From NCBI RefSeq assembly GCF_050587525.1, contig NZ_JBOBFT010000012.1:62001-126000 (forward strand): a DNA stretch of 64,000 bases, given 5' to 3'. The notes beneath the pieces are model-generated. The model had not been told where the DNA came from and ran no database searches. It worked only from the letters and a program-made list of their open reading frames with translations. Position 1 is the stretch's first letter, and every line of letters starts with the position of its first letter. This document shows, one piece after another, positions 46,226-55,478 of this stretch. The position numbers and the translations under genes were made by a program. The DNA comes from Plantibacter sp050587525. GTDB taxonomy: Bacteria > Actinomycetota > Actinomycetes > Actinomycetales > Microbacteriaceae.

Positions 46226-47092
46226 ATGACGGACGAAGCTCTCGCGACGGACGAGGCACCGGTGACGAGCGAAGATCCGGCGACGGATGCGGCCACCGAT
46301 GACCCGTACACGGACGACGCGCCGGAATCGGCTGACGGCACCATCGACGGCGGCGCAGCGCGCGACGCTGACGACGCAGACGATGCCACTGACGACGACA
46401 CCGTCAGCGACGACACCGTCAGCGACGACCCGACCTTCGCGCTCTTCGAAGGCGACGAGGGCCGCCTCAGCCTCGACCAGCGACGCACGCTCGTCGCGCT
46501 CCTGAAGCACCGCTACATCAGCCCTTCGCAGCACCCGCTCGAGTGGCGGACGATGCTCGCCGCGGAGTCCCTCTTCCGCTCGCGCTTGAACGAGCTGTTC
46601 CTGGAGCTCCAGATCGACCGGAACGCCGAAGTGGCCTTCAAGCGCCAGGCCTCGTCGGAGAGCGGTCGTCGCCCGTTCCCGACGCTGCTCCACGACACGG
46701 CGTACACGCGCGAGGAGACGATCCTGCTCGTGTACCTCCGCACTCGCCTCCGCAACGAGCGCGCGGGCGGCACCGAGAACGTCGTCGTCGACCAGCAGGA
46801 GCTCCTCGACTACGTCGCCGGCTTCCGCCCCGCCCACGCGACCGACCGATCCCGCGACGAAGGCCGCGTGGAGCGCGCCATCGAGAAGCTTCTCTCGGTG
46901 CGCGTCCTGCTGAAGACGAAGGACCTCAAGCGCCACCGCATCGCCCCGGTCGTCGAGACGCTGCTCCCGCTGGAACGACTCGAGGAGCTCCTCGAATGGC
47001 TTCAGACGCAGTCGGACGACGCGCCGGCCGGGGACGAGCACGAGACCACGCCGGCGACGTCGCCCGCACCCGCAGGAGAGGAGACGGCGTGA
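46226..47092 (+). CDS. jetB: JetB/MksE-like KITE subunit, DUF4194 protein
   Basis: The 288-residue product has an acidic, disordered N-terminal part of about 75 residues that includes a repeated TVSDD unit, then the DUF4194 winged-helix domain (LVALLKHRYISPSQHPLEWR and LLVYLRTRLRNE regions). In Wadjet it binds the kleisin JetA. The acidic tail is longer than usual for the family. Its stop overlaps the jetC start as GTGA. Confidence 0.85.
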   Translation: MTDEALATDEAPVTSEDPATDAATDDPYTDDAPESADGTIDGGAARDADDADDATDDDTVSDDTVSDDPTFALFEGDEGRLSLDQRRTLVALLKHRYISPSQHPLEWRTMLAAESLFRSRLNELFLELQIDRNAEVAFKRQASSESGRRPFPTLLHDTAYTREETILLVYLRTRLRNERAGGTENVVVDQQELLDYVAGFRPAHATDRSRDEGRVERAIEKLLSVRVLLKTKDLKRHRIAPVVETLLPLERLEELLEWLQTQSDDAPAGDEHETTPATSPAPAGEETA

Positions 47093-50000
47093 CCGACTCG
47101 ATCGCAGCACCAGCCCTCATCGACGTCGTCGAGCAGTGGCGGGTCGAGACCATGCAGCTCATCAACTGGGGAGGCTTCGACGGCTACCGCTCGGTCGACT
47201 TCTCCCCCAGCGCGACCCTCATCTCCGGCGCGTCCGGCACGGGCAAGAGCTCGCTCATGGATGCGTACCTCGCCGTCATGATGTCCTCCGACGTTCCGTT
47301 CAACGGCGCCTCGAACGACGCGACGGGCGGCCGGGCACGCAGCCCGGAGCAGCGCAACCTCCTCACCTATCTCCGTGGCAAGGTCGACTCGACCCGCGAT
47401 CCCGTGACGGGCACGCTCCGCGACATCAACCTGCGCGGTGCAGAACAGATCACCTGGGGCGCCCTCGCCGTCACCTTCGCGAATGACGACGAGCGTCGCT
47501 TCACCGTCCTGCGCGCCTACCTCGTGCCCCGCCGCGCCCAGCGCACGGGAGACATCTCGATGACGATGGCGACGATCGACGACTCGTTCGATCTGCGCCG
47601 CCTCGAAGAGTTCCGCGCCAAGCGCTTCGACGCCGGAGAACTGCAGGGACGCATCCCCGGACTCGTCGTCCGCGACACGTACGCGGAGCTGTCCTACGCG
47701 CTCTACACCCGCCTCGGCATCGGGTCAGGCGGCGACGGCAGCCGCGCCATGCGCCTGCTCGCGCGCATCCAGGCCGGCCAGAACCTGCCGACCGTCGACG
47801 GCCTCTACAAGTCGATGGTCCTCGAACGACCAGGCACCTACGACGCCGCCGATCGCGCGATCGCGCACTTCGGCGCCCTCGACGAGGCGTACGCGGCGAT
47901 GGAGACGGAGAACCGCAAGGCTCGTGTGCTCGACCGCCTCCCGGAACTGCACACCGAGTACGTCGACGCCGTCGAATCGGCGCAGGTGCTCGACGTCATC
48001 GGCGTCACGGGCGACGGTGACACCCCGTTCACGCTGTGGCGGAGCAGACGGCACGAATCGCTGTTGGAGGACGCCGTCGATGCCAACCGTCGCGCCAGGG
48101 CCGACGCCGCTGCCTCCGTCGAGGCCGCTCGAGCCGCGAGCAAGGCGGGCGAGGTGCAACTCGTCCAGCTCGAACAGCAGATCGCCGAGCAGGGCGGCTC
48201 CGCGCTCCGCCGGCTCGAGGAGCGCATCGAAGGACTCGAGACGAAGCGCACCGAGACGAACGACGCCCGTTCGACGCTCGAGGACCGCTTGGCCCCGCTC
48301 GAGGCGCCGATCACCTCACGCGCCGACTTCGACGAAGCGCGCTCCGCGAGCGAGACGTTCCTCGAACGCTTCGACGGCGCCCGGTCCGTCCTCGACGACG
48401 CGCGCGCCGCCCTGCAGCGCGAGGGCTACCCGCTCGAACAGCGCAACACAGAGCTGCGCCAGGAGAAGTCCTCGCTCGCCGGCCGCCAGGGAGCCGTGTC
48501 GCACCGCCTCCACGACGCACGTCTCGAACTCGCGAAGGCCGCGGGCCTCTCCCCCGAGCAGCTGCCGTTCGCGGCGGAACTCATGGACGTCCGTCCCGAC
48601 GAGGAGCGGTGGCGCTCCGCAATCGAGGTCACGCTCTTCCAGGTCGCGCGAACGCTCCTGGTCGACGAGAACCTCCTCGACGACTTCGGGCGCAGCATCG
48701 ACGGCGTCCGCATCCCGACCCGTCTGAGCTTCGAAGGCGTGCGTCTGGGCGACCGCGAGGACGTCGACGCCGATCCGGACCGGGTGTCCGGCAAGGTCGT
48801 CTTCAAGGACTCGCCCTTCAGCGGCTGGGTCCAGGACCGCATCAGCTCCGAACGGGTCGACGCCGTGTGCGTCGACGACGCCTCAGAACTGGGCGACGGC
48901 GGACGCCGGGTCACTCCGACCGGCCAGATCCGCGACGGACGCCGTGGATCGCACGGCGAGACCGGCGCGGCACCGATCATCGGCTTCACGAACGACGCTC
49001 GCGTCGCCTCCATCGAGCTCGAAACCGCCGATCTCGCACGTCGACTCACGGAGCTCGCCGAGCGGCAGCGCTCGGTTGCGGCGGAGCTCACCTCGCTCGA
49101 ACGCGAACGCGTCGCGCATCGGTACCTCCTGGACGCGGAGTGGACGTCGATCGACGTCGCAGCGATCGACCAGGAACTCGCCGAGGCACGTGGAGAGTAC
49201 GACCGGCTGCTCGAATCCAGTGACATCCTCACCGATCTCCGCCAGCAGGCAGCGAAGGCGAAATCGTCACTCGACGCCGCGAACAAGCTGCGGTACGTGT
49301 CCGAGGAGCGACTCCGCATCCTCGAAGAGGAGCACGGGCGCCTCGTCGACGAACAGGATGCCGCGACACACGTCATCGACCGCGTCGAGCGATCCGGCGG
49401 CGTCGACCTCACCGAGGACCAGGCAGCGCGTATCGAAGATGCCCTCAAGACGGTCGGCGATGCACACGACCTCGTCGGGTTCACCGAGACGGTCAAACGC
49501 CTGACCGCCAAGCTCGGCGACGAACTCGCGACGGCGCTCCACCGTGCCGAGCGCGCACGGGACGCGCTCGAGAACATGTTCGACAACTACCGTTCGCTCT
49601 GGTTCGACCCGAACCTCGGAACGGGCGTCGAATCCTACGCCGACTACCGGGCCATCCTCGACGCCATCATCGGCACGGGGCTGCCGGAACGGCGCAAGGA
49701 ATGGCGTCGACGCCTCGCTCAGTGGAGCGGTGAGGACCTCGTTCCGCTCAGCGGGGCGTTCGACAGCGCGGTGGAGGAGATCGAGGACCGCCTCGTGCCC
49801 GTCAACGACATCCTGCGCGACCTCCCCTTCGGCGCCAATCACGACCGACTGAAGATCGTGCTGCGCCGTGGGCACCGCGAAGAACTGGCGGCCTTCCGCC
49901 GGGAGCTCAAACAGCTCTCGGGCGATACGAGTGGAACCCTCGACGACGACGCCCTCGAAGCGCGCTTCGAGCGGCTGCGGAACTTCATGGACACCATTCG

Positions 50001-50490
50001 GCTCCCTGAAGCGTCCGACCGGCCTGCGGCATCGAAGCGCGACCAGTTCCTGGATGTGCGTCGCCACGTCGAGATCACCGCCGTCCGGTACGACACGGCG
50101 GGCAACGACCTCAGCGTGTACTCCTCGCTCGGCGACAAGAGCGGCGGCGAGACCCAGGAGCTCGTCGCGTTCATCGTCGGCGCCGCACTGCGCTACCAGT
50201 TGGGCGACGAATCCCGACCGCGGCCGAGGTTCGCCCCGGTCCTCCTCGACGAGGGGTTCATCAAAGCCGACTCCGAGTTCGCGGGCCGCGCAGTCGCCGC
50301 GTGGCTGCGTCTCGGCTTCCAGCTCGTGATCGGCGCGCCGCTCGACAAGGTGACCGCGTTGGAGCCGTACATGGACACCCTCCTGTCGATGCGGAAGCAC
50401 CCGACGACCAGGCACTCCTACATCACGGACATCACGAGGGCCGTCGTCGAGGAGCCTGCGACGAGTGCCGCCGTCACGGCGGTTGTGTAG
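47089..50490 (+). CDS. jetC: JetC/MksB-like SMC ATPase
   Basis: The 1133-residue product is an SMC-like ATPase: Walker A GASGTGKSS at 47-55, long coiled coils around a hinge-like region (about 480-640), the ABC signature in LGDKSGGETQ and Walker B in FAPVLLDEGF near the C terminus. Such proteins extrude DNA loops; with JetD they cut small circular plasmids, without it they resemble MksB condensins. All catalytic motifs look intact. No jetD follows; the next gene is a lipoprotein 162 bp on. Confidence 0.9.
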   Translation: MTDSIAAPALIDVVEQWRVETMQLINWGGFDGYRSVDFSPSATLISGASGTGKSSLMDAYLAVMMSSDVPFNGASNDATGGRARSPEQRNLLTYLRGKVDSTRDPVTGTLRDINLRGAEQITWGALAVTFANDDERRFTVLRAYLVPRRAQRTGDISMTMATIDDSFDLRRLEEFRAKRFDAGELQGRIPGLVVRDTYAELSYALYTRLGIGSGGDGSRAMRLLARIQAGQNLPTVDGLYKSMVLERPGTYDAADRAIAHFGALDEAYAAMETENRKARVLDRLPELHTEYVDAVESAQVLDVIGVTGDGDTPFTLWRSRRHESLLEDAVDANRRARADAAASVEAARAASKAGEVQLVQLEQQIAEQGGSALRRLEERIEGLETKRTETNDARSTLEDRLAPLEAPITSRADFDEARSASETFLERFDGARSVLDDARAALQREGYPLEQRNTELRQEKSSLAGRQGAVSHRLHDARLELAKAAGLSPEQLPFAAELMDVRPDEERWRSAIEVTLFQVARTLLVDENLLDDFGRSIDGVRIPTRLSFEGVRLGDREDVDADPDRVSGKVVFKDSPFSGWVQDRISSERVDAVCVDDASELGDGGRRVTPTGQIRDGRRGSHGETGAAPIIGFTNDARVASIELETADLARRLTELAERQRSVAAELTSLERERVAHRYLLDAEWTSIDVAAIDQELAEARGEYDRLLESSDILTDLRQQAAKAKSSLDAANKLRYVSEERLRILEEEHGRLVDEQDAATHVIDRVERSGGVDLTEDQAARIEDALKTVGDAHDLVGFTETVKRLTAKLGDELATALHRAERARDALENMFDNYRSLWFDPNLGTGVESYADYRAILDAIIGTGLPERRKEWRRRLAQWSGEDLVPLSGAFDSAVEEIEDRLVPVNDILRDLPFGANHDRLKIVLRRGHREELAAFRRELKQLSGDTSGTLDDDALEARFERLRNFMDTIRLPEASDRPAASKRDQFLDVRRHVEITAVRYDTAGNDLSVYSSLGDKSGGETQELVAFIVGAALRYQLGDESRPRPRFAPVLLDEGFIKADSEFAGRAVAAWLRLGFQLVIGAPLDKVTALEPYMDTLLSMRKHPTTRHSYITDITRAVVEEPATSAAVTAVV

Positions 50491-50652
50491 GCCAGCCACG
50501 TCCGGGCTCGTCGACCGTCCGGGCCGCGGGCGCTGGCGCTGGCGCGAGAACGGACTCGACCGGACGCCGGATCGCGCTGTCCGTCATCACGCGGAGCGCG
50601 TCTGTCGCTAGCATCGGTCCAGGAGCGTCGGCGAGGGCCGTCGCGGAACGGG

Positions 50653-51087
50653 GTGGACATGCACGGGTTCCGAATCGGAACGATCACGACGGCGGCGGTC
50701 GCCGTCGTCCTGCTCTTCGCGGGCTGCGCGTCATCCGTGCCGGGGGATGCCTCCAGCACGACGCCGTCGAGCGAGTCCAGCGGCGCCGGATCCGCGGACG
50801 CGGTCGGGATCGTCGGCGTGTGGGGCACCGAGGACCAGGGGAAGCCGTCGCTGACCTTCGGCGAGGACGGCGCGCTCTCCGGAACGGACGGCTGCAACCG
50901 CCTCGTCGGGAAGTGGACGGCTGACGCAGGGACCGTGGAGTTCGGCCCCCTCGCATCCACCCGGATGGCCTGCGAGGGTGTCGACACCTGGTTGTCCGAC
51001 GGCGTCTCCGGCACCTACACGGACGCCGAGTTGACCGTGCTCGACAGCGCTGGGAAGACGATCGGCACGCTCGAGCGCTCGAACTAG
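50653..51087 (+). CDS. META domain (HslJ-like) lipoprotein
   Basis: The 144-residue product has a signal peptide with lipobox LFAGC (C25), a Ser-rich linker and a META domain (LTFGEDGALSGTDGCNRLVG and LASTRMAC). HslJ in Escherichia coli is linked to novobiocin resistance; the role here is unknown. Start is GTG 50653 or ATG 50659. It is not clearly part of the jet operon. Confidence 0.85.
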   Translation: MDMHGFRIGTITTAAVAVVLLFAGCASSVPGDASSTTPSSESSGAGSADAVGIVGVWGTEDQGKPSLTFGEDGALSGTDGCNRLVGKWTADAGTVEFGPLASTRMACEGVDTWLSDGVSGTYTDAELTVLDSAGKTIGTLERSN

Positions 51088-51116
51088 TCCGCTGCCGACG
51101 CTCCAGCATCCCGACT

Positions 51117-51180
51117 CGCCACGGTTCGGACGGGTCGTTCCCCGGTCTTGCCACGGTTCGGAAGCGTCGTTCCCCGGTCT
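51117..51180. repeat. 32-bp tandem repeat, two units plus a fragment
   Basis: 51117-51148 and 51149-51180 differ at three positions; a shorter third piece starts at 51181. It lies between the lipoprotein and the esterase genes. Confidence 0.85.
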
Positions 51181-51237
51181 CGCCATCGCCCGGTGCAGCG
51201 GGCATCGCCGAGCCGCCATTCGGCGGGCCGGGCCATC

Positions 51238-51251
51238 CGGTTCGAGTCCGG
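51238..51251. repeat. 14-bp copy of the tRNA-Val(CAC) T arm
   Basis: CGGTTCGAGTCCGG is identical to 44607-44620 in the T arm of tRNA-Val(CAC). The two copies flank the jet operon and the META lipoprotein. It may be a relic of site-specific insertion or chance. Confidence 0.45.
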
Positions 51252-51332
51252 ACGGCGGTTCCGAATCCTCGGACCGTCGGAGAAACTCGACACAGGACAC
51301 AACGAGGTGTCCCTGACCGATGGAGGTCCACC

Positions 51333-52337
51333 ATGTCGACGAACACCACCACGCCCTTCCCCGCACCGCCGTTCGACGTCGAACTCGCGGCGGCGCTCAC
51401 GACCGTCGCCGAGACCATGCCGTCGACGCTCACGCCCGAGATGATCGCTCCCATGCGTCAGGCGATGGCAGCTCTGCCCGCGGGCGCCAGCCTCGACGCG
51501 CTCCTGGCCGGACGCGATGTCGTGCACACGGAACGCACGATTCCCGGGCCGGAGGGCGACCCCGACATCGTCGTCTCGATCTTCCAGAAGCGCGATCACG
51601 TCATCGGCGGCCCCGCGTTCTTCCACACCCACGGCGGCGGCATGATCATCGGGGACCGCTTCACGGGGATGGACGCCGTGCTCGAGTGGGTCGAGGAGTT
51701 CGACGCGGTCGCCGTCACGGTCGAGTACCGTCTGGCGCCGGAGCACCCGGATCCCGCACCGGTCGAGGACTGCTACGCGGGTCTGGTCTGGACGGCAGAG
51801 CATGCGGACGAGCTCGGTTTCGATCCGGAGCGGCTCGTCATCGTCGGTGCGAGCGCGGGAGGCGGGCTGGCGGCCGGCGTCTCGCTGCTCACGAGAGACC
51901 GCCGTGGGCCCTCACTCGCCGGGCAGGTCCTCATCTACCCGATGATCGACGACCGCAACGACACCGTGTCAAGCCATCAGATCGACGGGTTCGGCGTCTG
52001 GGACCGCGGCAGCAACGACACCGGCTGGGACGCGCTCCTCGGCGATCGTCGCGGCACGGACGCGGTCTCGATCTACGCCTCCCCGAGTCGCGCCGAGGAC
52101 CTGTCCGGGCTCCCTCCCGCATTCATCGACGTCGGCTCGGCAGAGGTCTTCCGTGATGAGGACGTCGCCTACGCCTCGCGCATCTGGGCATGCGGCGGCA
52201 TCGCAGAACTGCACGTGTGGCCTGGCGGGTTCCACGGCTTCGACATGATGGCACCGCACGCCGCCGTCTCGGTCGCGATGCGTGAGACGCGCACACGTTG
52301 GGTGCGGCGTCTCCTCGGCCACTCGCCCGCCTGCTGA
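51333..52337 (+). CDS. Alpha/beta hydrolase of the HSL (hormone-sensitive lipase) family
   Basis: The 334-residue product has the oxyanion HGGG at 100-103, the nucleophile elbow GASAGGG with S174, YRLAPEHPDPAP, and late Asp/His in the FIDVGSAEVFRDED and GGFHGFD regions. It should hydrolyse short-chain esters; the substrate is unknown. GGAGG precedes the ATG. Confidence 0.92.
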   Translation: MSTNTTTPFPAPPFDVELAAALTTVAETMPSTLTPEMIAPMRQAMAALPAGASLDALLAGRDVVHTERTIPGPEGDPDIVVSIFQKRDHVIGGPAFFHTHGGGMIIGDRFTGMDAVLEWVEEFDAVAVTVEYRLAPEHPDPAPVEDCYAGLVWTAEHADELGFDPERLVIVGASAGGGLAAGVSLLTRDRRGPSLAGQVLIYPMIDDRNDTVSSHQIDGFGVWDRGSNDTGWDALLGDRRGTDAVSIYASPSRAEDLSGLPPAFIDVGSAEVFRDEDVAYASRIWACGGIAELHVWPGGFHGFDMMAPHAAVSVAMRETRTRWVRRLLGHSPAC

Positions 52338-52377
52338 GCCTTCTCGCCCGTCCCTGTCGCCCCTGCCCTGCCGCGGT

Positions 52378-52477
52378 GGTTGCACAATTCAGGAACATCC
52401 GCACAATTCAGGAATGTAGGGGCCGAACACGCGGCCAATCGTCCTGAATTGTGGAAACGTTCCTGAATTGTGCAACC
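52378..52477. repeat. 100-bp nested palindromic element
   Basis: The outer arms GGTTGCACAATTCAGGAAC (52378-52396) and its perfect reverse complement (52459-52477) enclose an inner pair CACAATTCAGGA (52402-52413) / TCCTGAATTGTG (52442-52453) and a core GGCCG/CGGCC (52421-52436). The same 12-mer thus occurs four times, two per strand. It lies between the esterase and the PucR-like gene. Confidence 0.9.
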
Positions 52478-52608
52478 CCGGTCGGAAGCGTTGGGCAGAG
52501 GGAGGCGGGCGTTCGAGGGACGAGGGGTGGTGGAGGACGCACGGCCGCTCGACGACGTAGGGTTGGCGGAGCGACGACGGAGCGCACCCGAGCGATGGAG
52601 TGATCGAG

Positions 52609-53643
52609 ATGCAGGAACTCGCAGGACGGCTCGGGGCGCTCGACCCGGAGGCGGGCGAGAGCCTCAAGGTGATCGCGTACTTCGACGCCCTCGTCAACGG
52701 ACGAGCCGATGCGGCGGCGCTCCTCCGCGGAGCGGCAGTGCTGACCGGGTGTGCGGTCGGCGTCGTCGCGGGCGGGCTCCTCCTGCGGATCGGCGGCGAT
52801 CTCCCCGAGCACGCCCCGGACGCGGCACCGCAGACCGGACGCTGGCCGGAACACACCGTCTCTGGGACCGCCCGCGTCTGGCTGGAGCGGGCGGGCTCGC
52901 CACACGCGAACGACGACATGGTCCTCGAACGCCTCGCGCTCGCTCTCGCGATCACGCTCGAACGCTCAGGAACGCGCGCGGCCGCCAGGCGAGCGGTCGA
53001 TGTGGCCCTCGATGCGAACGCGTCCGCCGACGATCGTGCCGTCGCCGCGTCACGACTTCGTCTCGACCCGCACGCGCGCCACGTCGTCATCGCCGTCCCT
53101 GTTGCGACGATCGCTCCAGACGGCCACCAGAGCGTCCTCGACACCCGATTCGGGCGGGTCCGAGCGGTCATCCGCCGTCACGATGCGACACCTGAGAACG
53201 GCTTCGAACACGCTGGGATCGGGATGCCGTCCGCAGCGCACGAGCTGCCGGAGTCCTTCGCTTCGTCCGTGCTCGCGCTGCGCCTCACGACTCCGCGCGA
53301 GCCCATGCAGAGCGCGGAAGCGCTCGGGCTCCTCCCCTGGCTCCTCGACGCGGCGGACCACCGGCCGGCGCCACATCCAGACGTCGTTGCGGTTGGAGCG
53401 GTGGCGGCCGAATCCCCTCGCGCGCTCGACGTGCTCGAAGCGCTCGCCTCGACCGAGAGCGTCCGCGCGGCCGCGGCGTCGCTGGGGCTGCACCACTCCA
53501 CCGTTCAGGCGCGGGCTGCGGAAGTCGGCGAACGTCTCGGGTTCGACCCCCGCACGCCGTCCGGCCGGACCCGGCTGCTCCTCGCCGTGCGTCTCCACGT
53601 TGCATCGACCGTCGTTTTCGCCGACGGGGACGCATCCGCCTGA
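52609..53643 (+). CDS. PucR-like helix-turn-helix regulator
   Basis: The 344-residue product has a mostly helical N-terminal sensor part and a C-terminal HTH of the PucR type (VRAAAASLGLHHSTVQARAAEVGERLGF near 289-316, cited by its ends and the core LGLHHSTVQ). The effector is unknown. ATG at 52609 is chosen because GGAG lies 8 bases before it; GTG 52600 is also in frame. The nested palindrome upstream could be its operator. Confidence 0.8.
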   Translation: MQELAGRLGALDPEAGESLKVIAYFDALVNGRADAAALLRGAAVLTGCAVGVVAGGLLLRIGGDLPEHAPDAAPQTGRWPEHTVSGTARVWLERAGSPHANDDMVLERLALALAITLERSGTRAAARRAVDVALDANASADDRAVAASRLRLDPHARHVVIAVPVATIAPDGHQSVLDTRFGRVRAVIRRHDATPENGFEHAGIGMPSAAHELPESFASSVLALRLTTPREPMQSAEALGLLPWLLDAADHRPAPHPDVVAVGAVAAESPRALDVLEALASTESVRAAAASLGLHHSTVQARAAEVGERLGFDPRTPSGRTRLLLAVRLHVASTVVFADGDASA

Positions 53644-53694
53644 AGCGATGCGAACGAGTTGTCCTGGCGGCGATGCGTGTGGTCGACTGAACGC

Positions 53695-55404
53695 ATGACC
53701 GCACGCTCCAACCGCTCAAACCGCTCCGCCCGTCCCATGCGCTCCTGGCGCCCGAACGTCGCAACGTCGCTCTTCGGCATCGAGAACCCGATCGTCCTCG
53801 GTCCCTTCGGCGGGCTGTCCTCGGTCGAGCTCACCGCAATCGTCAGTGAGCGGGGAGGTCTCGGCTCGTTCGGGCTCTACGGGTACGATCGCGACCGCAT
53901 CCGTGAGACCTGGGCGGCCCTCCGCGCGCGCACGGCCAAACCGATCAACCTCAACCTGTGGCTGCCCCTCGACGGGGATCAGGACATCGCACCGGACGAT
54001 GCCGCCTACGACGCGTTCGTCGAGGTCCTCCGGCCGTACTTCGACGAGGTGGGGCTCGAACCACCCGCCCGACCAGCGCGCTACCTGCCGTCGTTCGAAG
54101 AGCAGTTCCAGGCCGTCCTCGACGCTCGACCAGAGGTGCTGAGCTTCGTCTTCGGCGTCCCATCCGCGGAGGTCATCGCGCGTGCACACGACGCCGGCAT
54201 CATCGTCGTCGGAACCGCCACGACGGTCGACGAGGCCATCGCGCTCGAAGCGGGCGGCGTCGATGCCGTCACGGCGAGCGGCCAGGAGTCCGGCGGTCAC
54301 CGCGTCTCGTTCCTGCGGCCTGCGGAGGAATCGCTCATCGGCACGTTCTCGCTCGTCCCGCAGGTGCGCGACGCCGTCTCCGTGCCGGTCGTCGCGGCGG
54401 GCGGCATCGCGGACGGCCGCGGAGTCGCCGCAGCGCTCACCCTCGGCGCAGACGCCGTGCAGATCGGCTCCGCATTCCTCGCCACGAGCGTCTCCGCGGC
54501 GAGCTCGGCGCATCGCGACGCCCTCCGTTCGGCTGACGCACGACGGACGGTCCTCACGCGGGTCATGAGCGGCCGTCTCGCCCGCGGCATTCCCAACCGG
54601 GTCGTGCGCGAACTGGAGGAACGCCTCCATACTGAAGGGTCGGACGCGCTCGCCCCGTTCCCCGTGCAGAACTGGCTCACCGGGCGATTCCGCGCCGCCG
54701 CGACGACGCAGGACCGACGCGAGCTGCTCTCGCTCTGGGCGGGTCAGTCCTCACCCCTCATCGCCACGGACGACGCGGACGAGCTCATCGACACCGTCCT
54801 CGGCGAGGCCGGGCGGATCCTGCCGGACCGTTTGCTCCCCGTCATCGCGCCGACCGACGTCTGGAGCGTCGAGCACGAGGTCCGCACCGAACGGCTCGTG
54901 CTGCGCCCGCATCGCGCATCGGACCTCGACGACATGCTCGCCTTCCACAGCGACCCGGAGGTCACGAGGTACCTCCCGTGGCCCGTGCGCGATCGCACCC
55001 AGACGCGAGCAGCGCTCGACGTCCGGTTGGGACAGGGCGCCGCGAGACGCGAGGGCGAATGGCTCGTGTTCGCGATGGAGGTCGCCGAGACGTCGACCGT
55101 CATCGGCGAGGTCCTCCTGAAGCGCGCGGACGACGCGAACGGCGTCGGCGAACTCGGGTACGCGATGCACCGCGACCACCACGGGCTGGGGCTCGCCCGT
55201 GAGGCGACGGAGGCGATGCTTGAGCTCGCGTGGAATCGGTTCGGGCTCGCTCAGGTGGTCGCGTACGTCGATCCTCGGAACACGGCGTCATCGGCCCTCC
55301 TCGAACGGCTCGGGTTCTCCCGGGCCCTCGACCTCGATGTCGAAGACGACCCGGAGCGCGGCATCGAGGAACCGCTGGTCGGCTTCCGACTGTTCCGTCC
55401 CTGA
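53695..55404 (+). CDS. Fusion of nitronate monooxygenase-like FMN enzyme and GNAT acetyltransferase
   Basis: The 569-residue product joins two domains. Residues about 25-395 are a 2-nitropropane dioxygenase/nitronate monooxygenase barrel (IENPIVLGPFGGLS, VTASGQESGGHR, AAGGIADGRGVAAAL, GADAVQIGSAFL). Residues about 400-569 are a RimJ-like GNAT domain (VRTERLVLRPHRASDLDDML, HRDHHGLGLAREATEAML, NTASSALLERLGF). The two usually occur in separate proteins. No ribosome site is obvious; ATG 53737 is a second start option. A frameshift is not needed to join the parts. Confidence 0.88.
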   Translation: MTARSNRSNRSARPMRSWRPNVATSLFGIENPIVLGPFGGLSSVELTAIVSERGGLGSFGLYGYDRDRIRETWAALRARTAKPINLNLWLPLDGDQDIAPDDAAYDAFVEVLRPYFDEVGLEPPARPARYLPSFEEQFQAVLDARPEVLSFVFGVPSAEVIARAHDAGIIVVGTATTVDEAIALEAGGVDAVTASGQESGGHRVSFLRPAEESLIGTFSLVPQVRDAVSVPVVAAGGIADGRGVAAALTLGADAVQIGSAFLATSVSAASSAHRDALRSADARRTVLTRVMSGRLARGIPNRVVRELEERLHTEGSDALAPFPVQNWLTGRFRAAATTQDRRELLSLWAGQSSPLIATDDADELIDTVLGEAGRILPDRLLPVIAPTDVWSVEHEVRTERLVLRPHRASDLDDMLAFHSDPEVTRYLPWPVRDRTQTRAALDVRLGQGAARREGEWLVFAMEVAETSTVIGEVLLKRADDANGVGELGYAMHRDHHGLGLAREATEAMLELAWNRFGLAQVVAYVDPRNTASSALLERLGFSRALDLDVEDDPERGIEEPLVGFRLFRP

Positions 55405-55449
55405 CCTCCGCTCCGGACGCTCGTCGCCGGTGGGCGCGGCCGATCCGAC

Positions 55450-55478
55450 TTGACAGAATCCTCGCTCGAACATATGTT
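55450..55478 (+). promoter_or_regulatory. Strong promoter of the SOS gene
   Basis: TTGACA (55450-55455), 17 bp, TATGTT (55473-55478). The first base of the ATG at 55486 is about 8 bases past the -10, so the mRNA is probably leaderless. Confidence 0.8.

Noticed and set aside
46013..47110. Long minus-strand ORFs opposite jetA and jetB
   Set aside because: Composition (Arg, Val, Leu, Glu-rich, no motif) is that of antisense shadows in GC-rich coding DNA.
50491..50652. Possible remnant of jetD after jetC
   Set aside because: No frame on either strand in these 162 bp carries recognisable DUF2220/DUF3322 motifs.
44633..51332. Integrase or transposase linked to the jet island
   Set aside because: All frames of useful length were considered and none resembles a recombinase.
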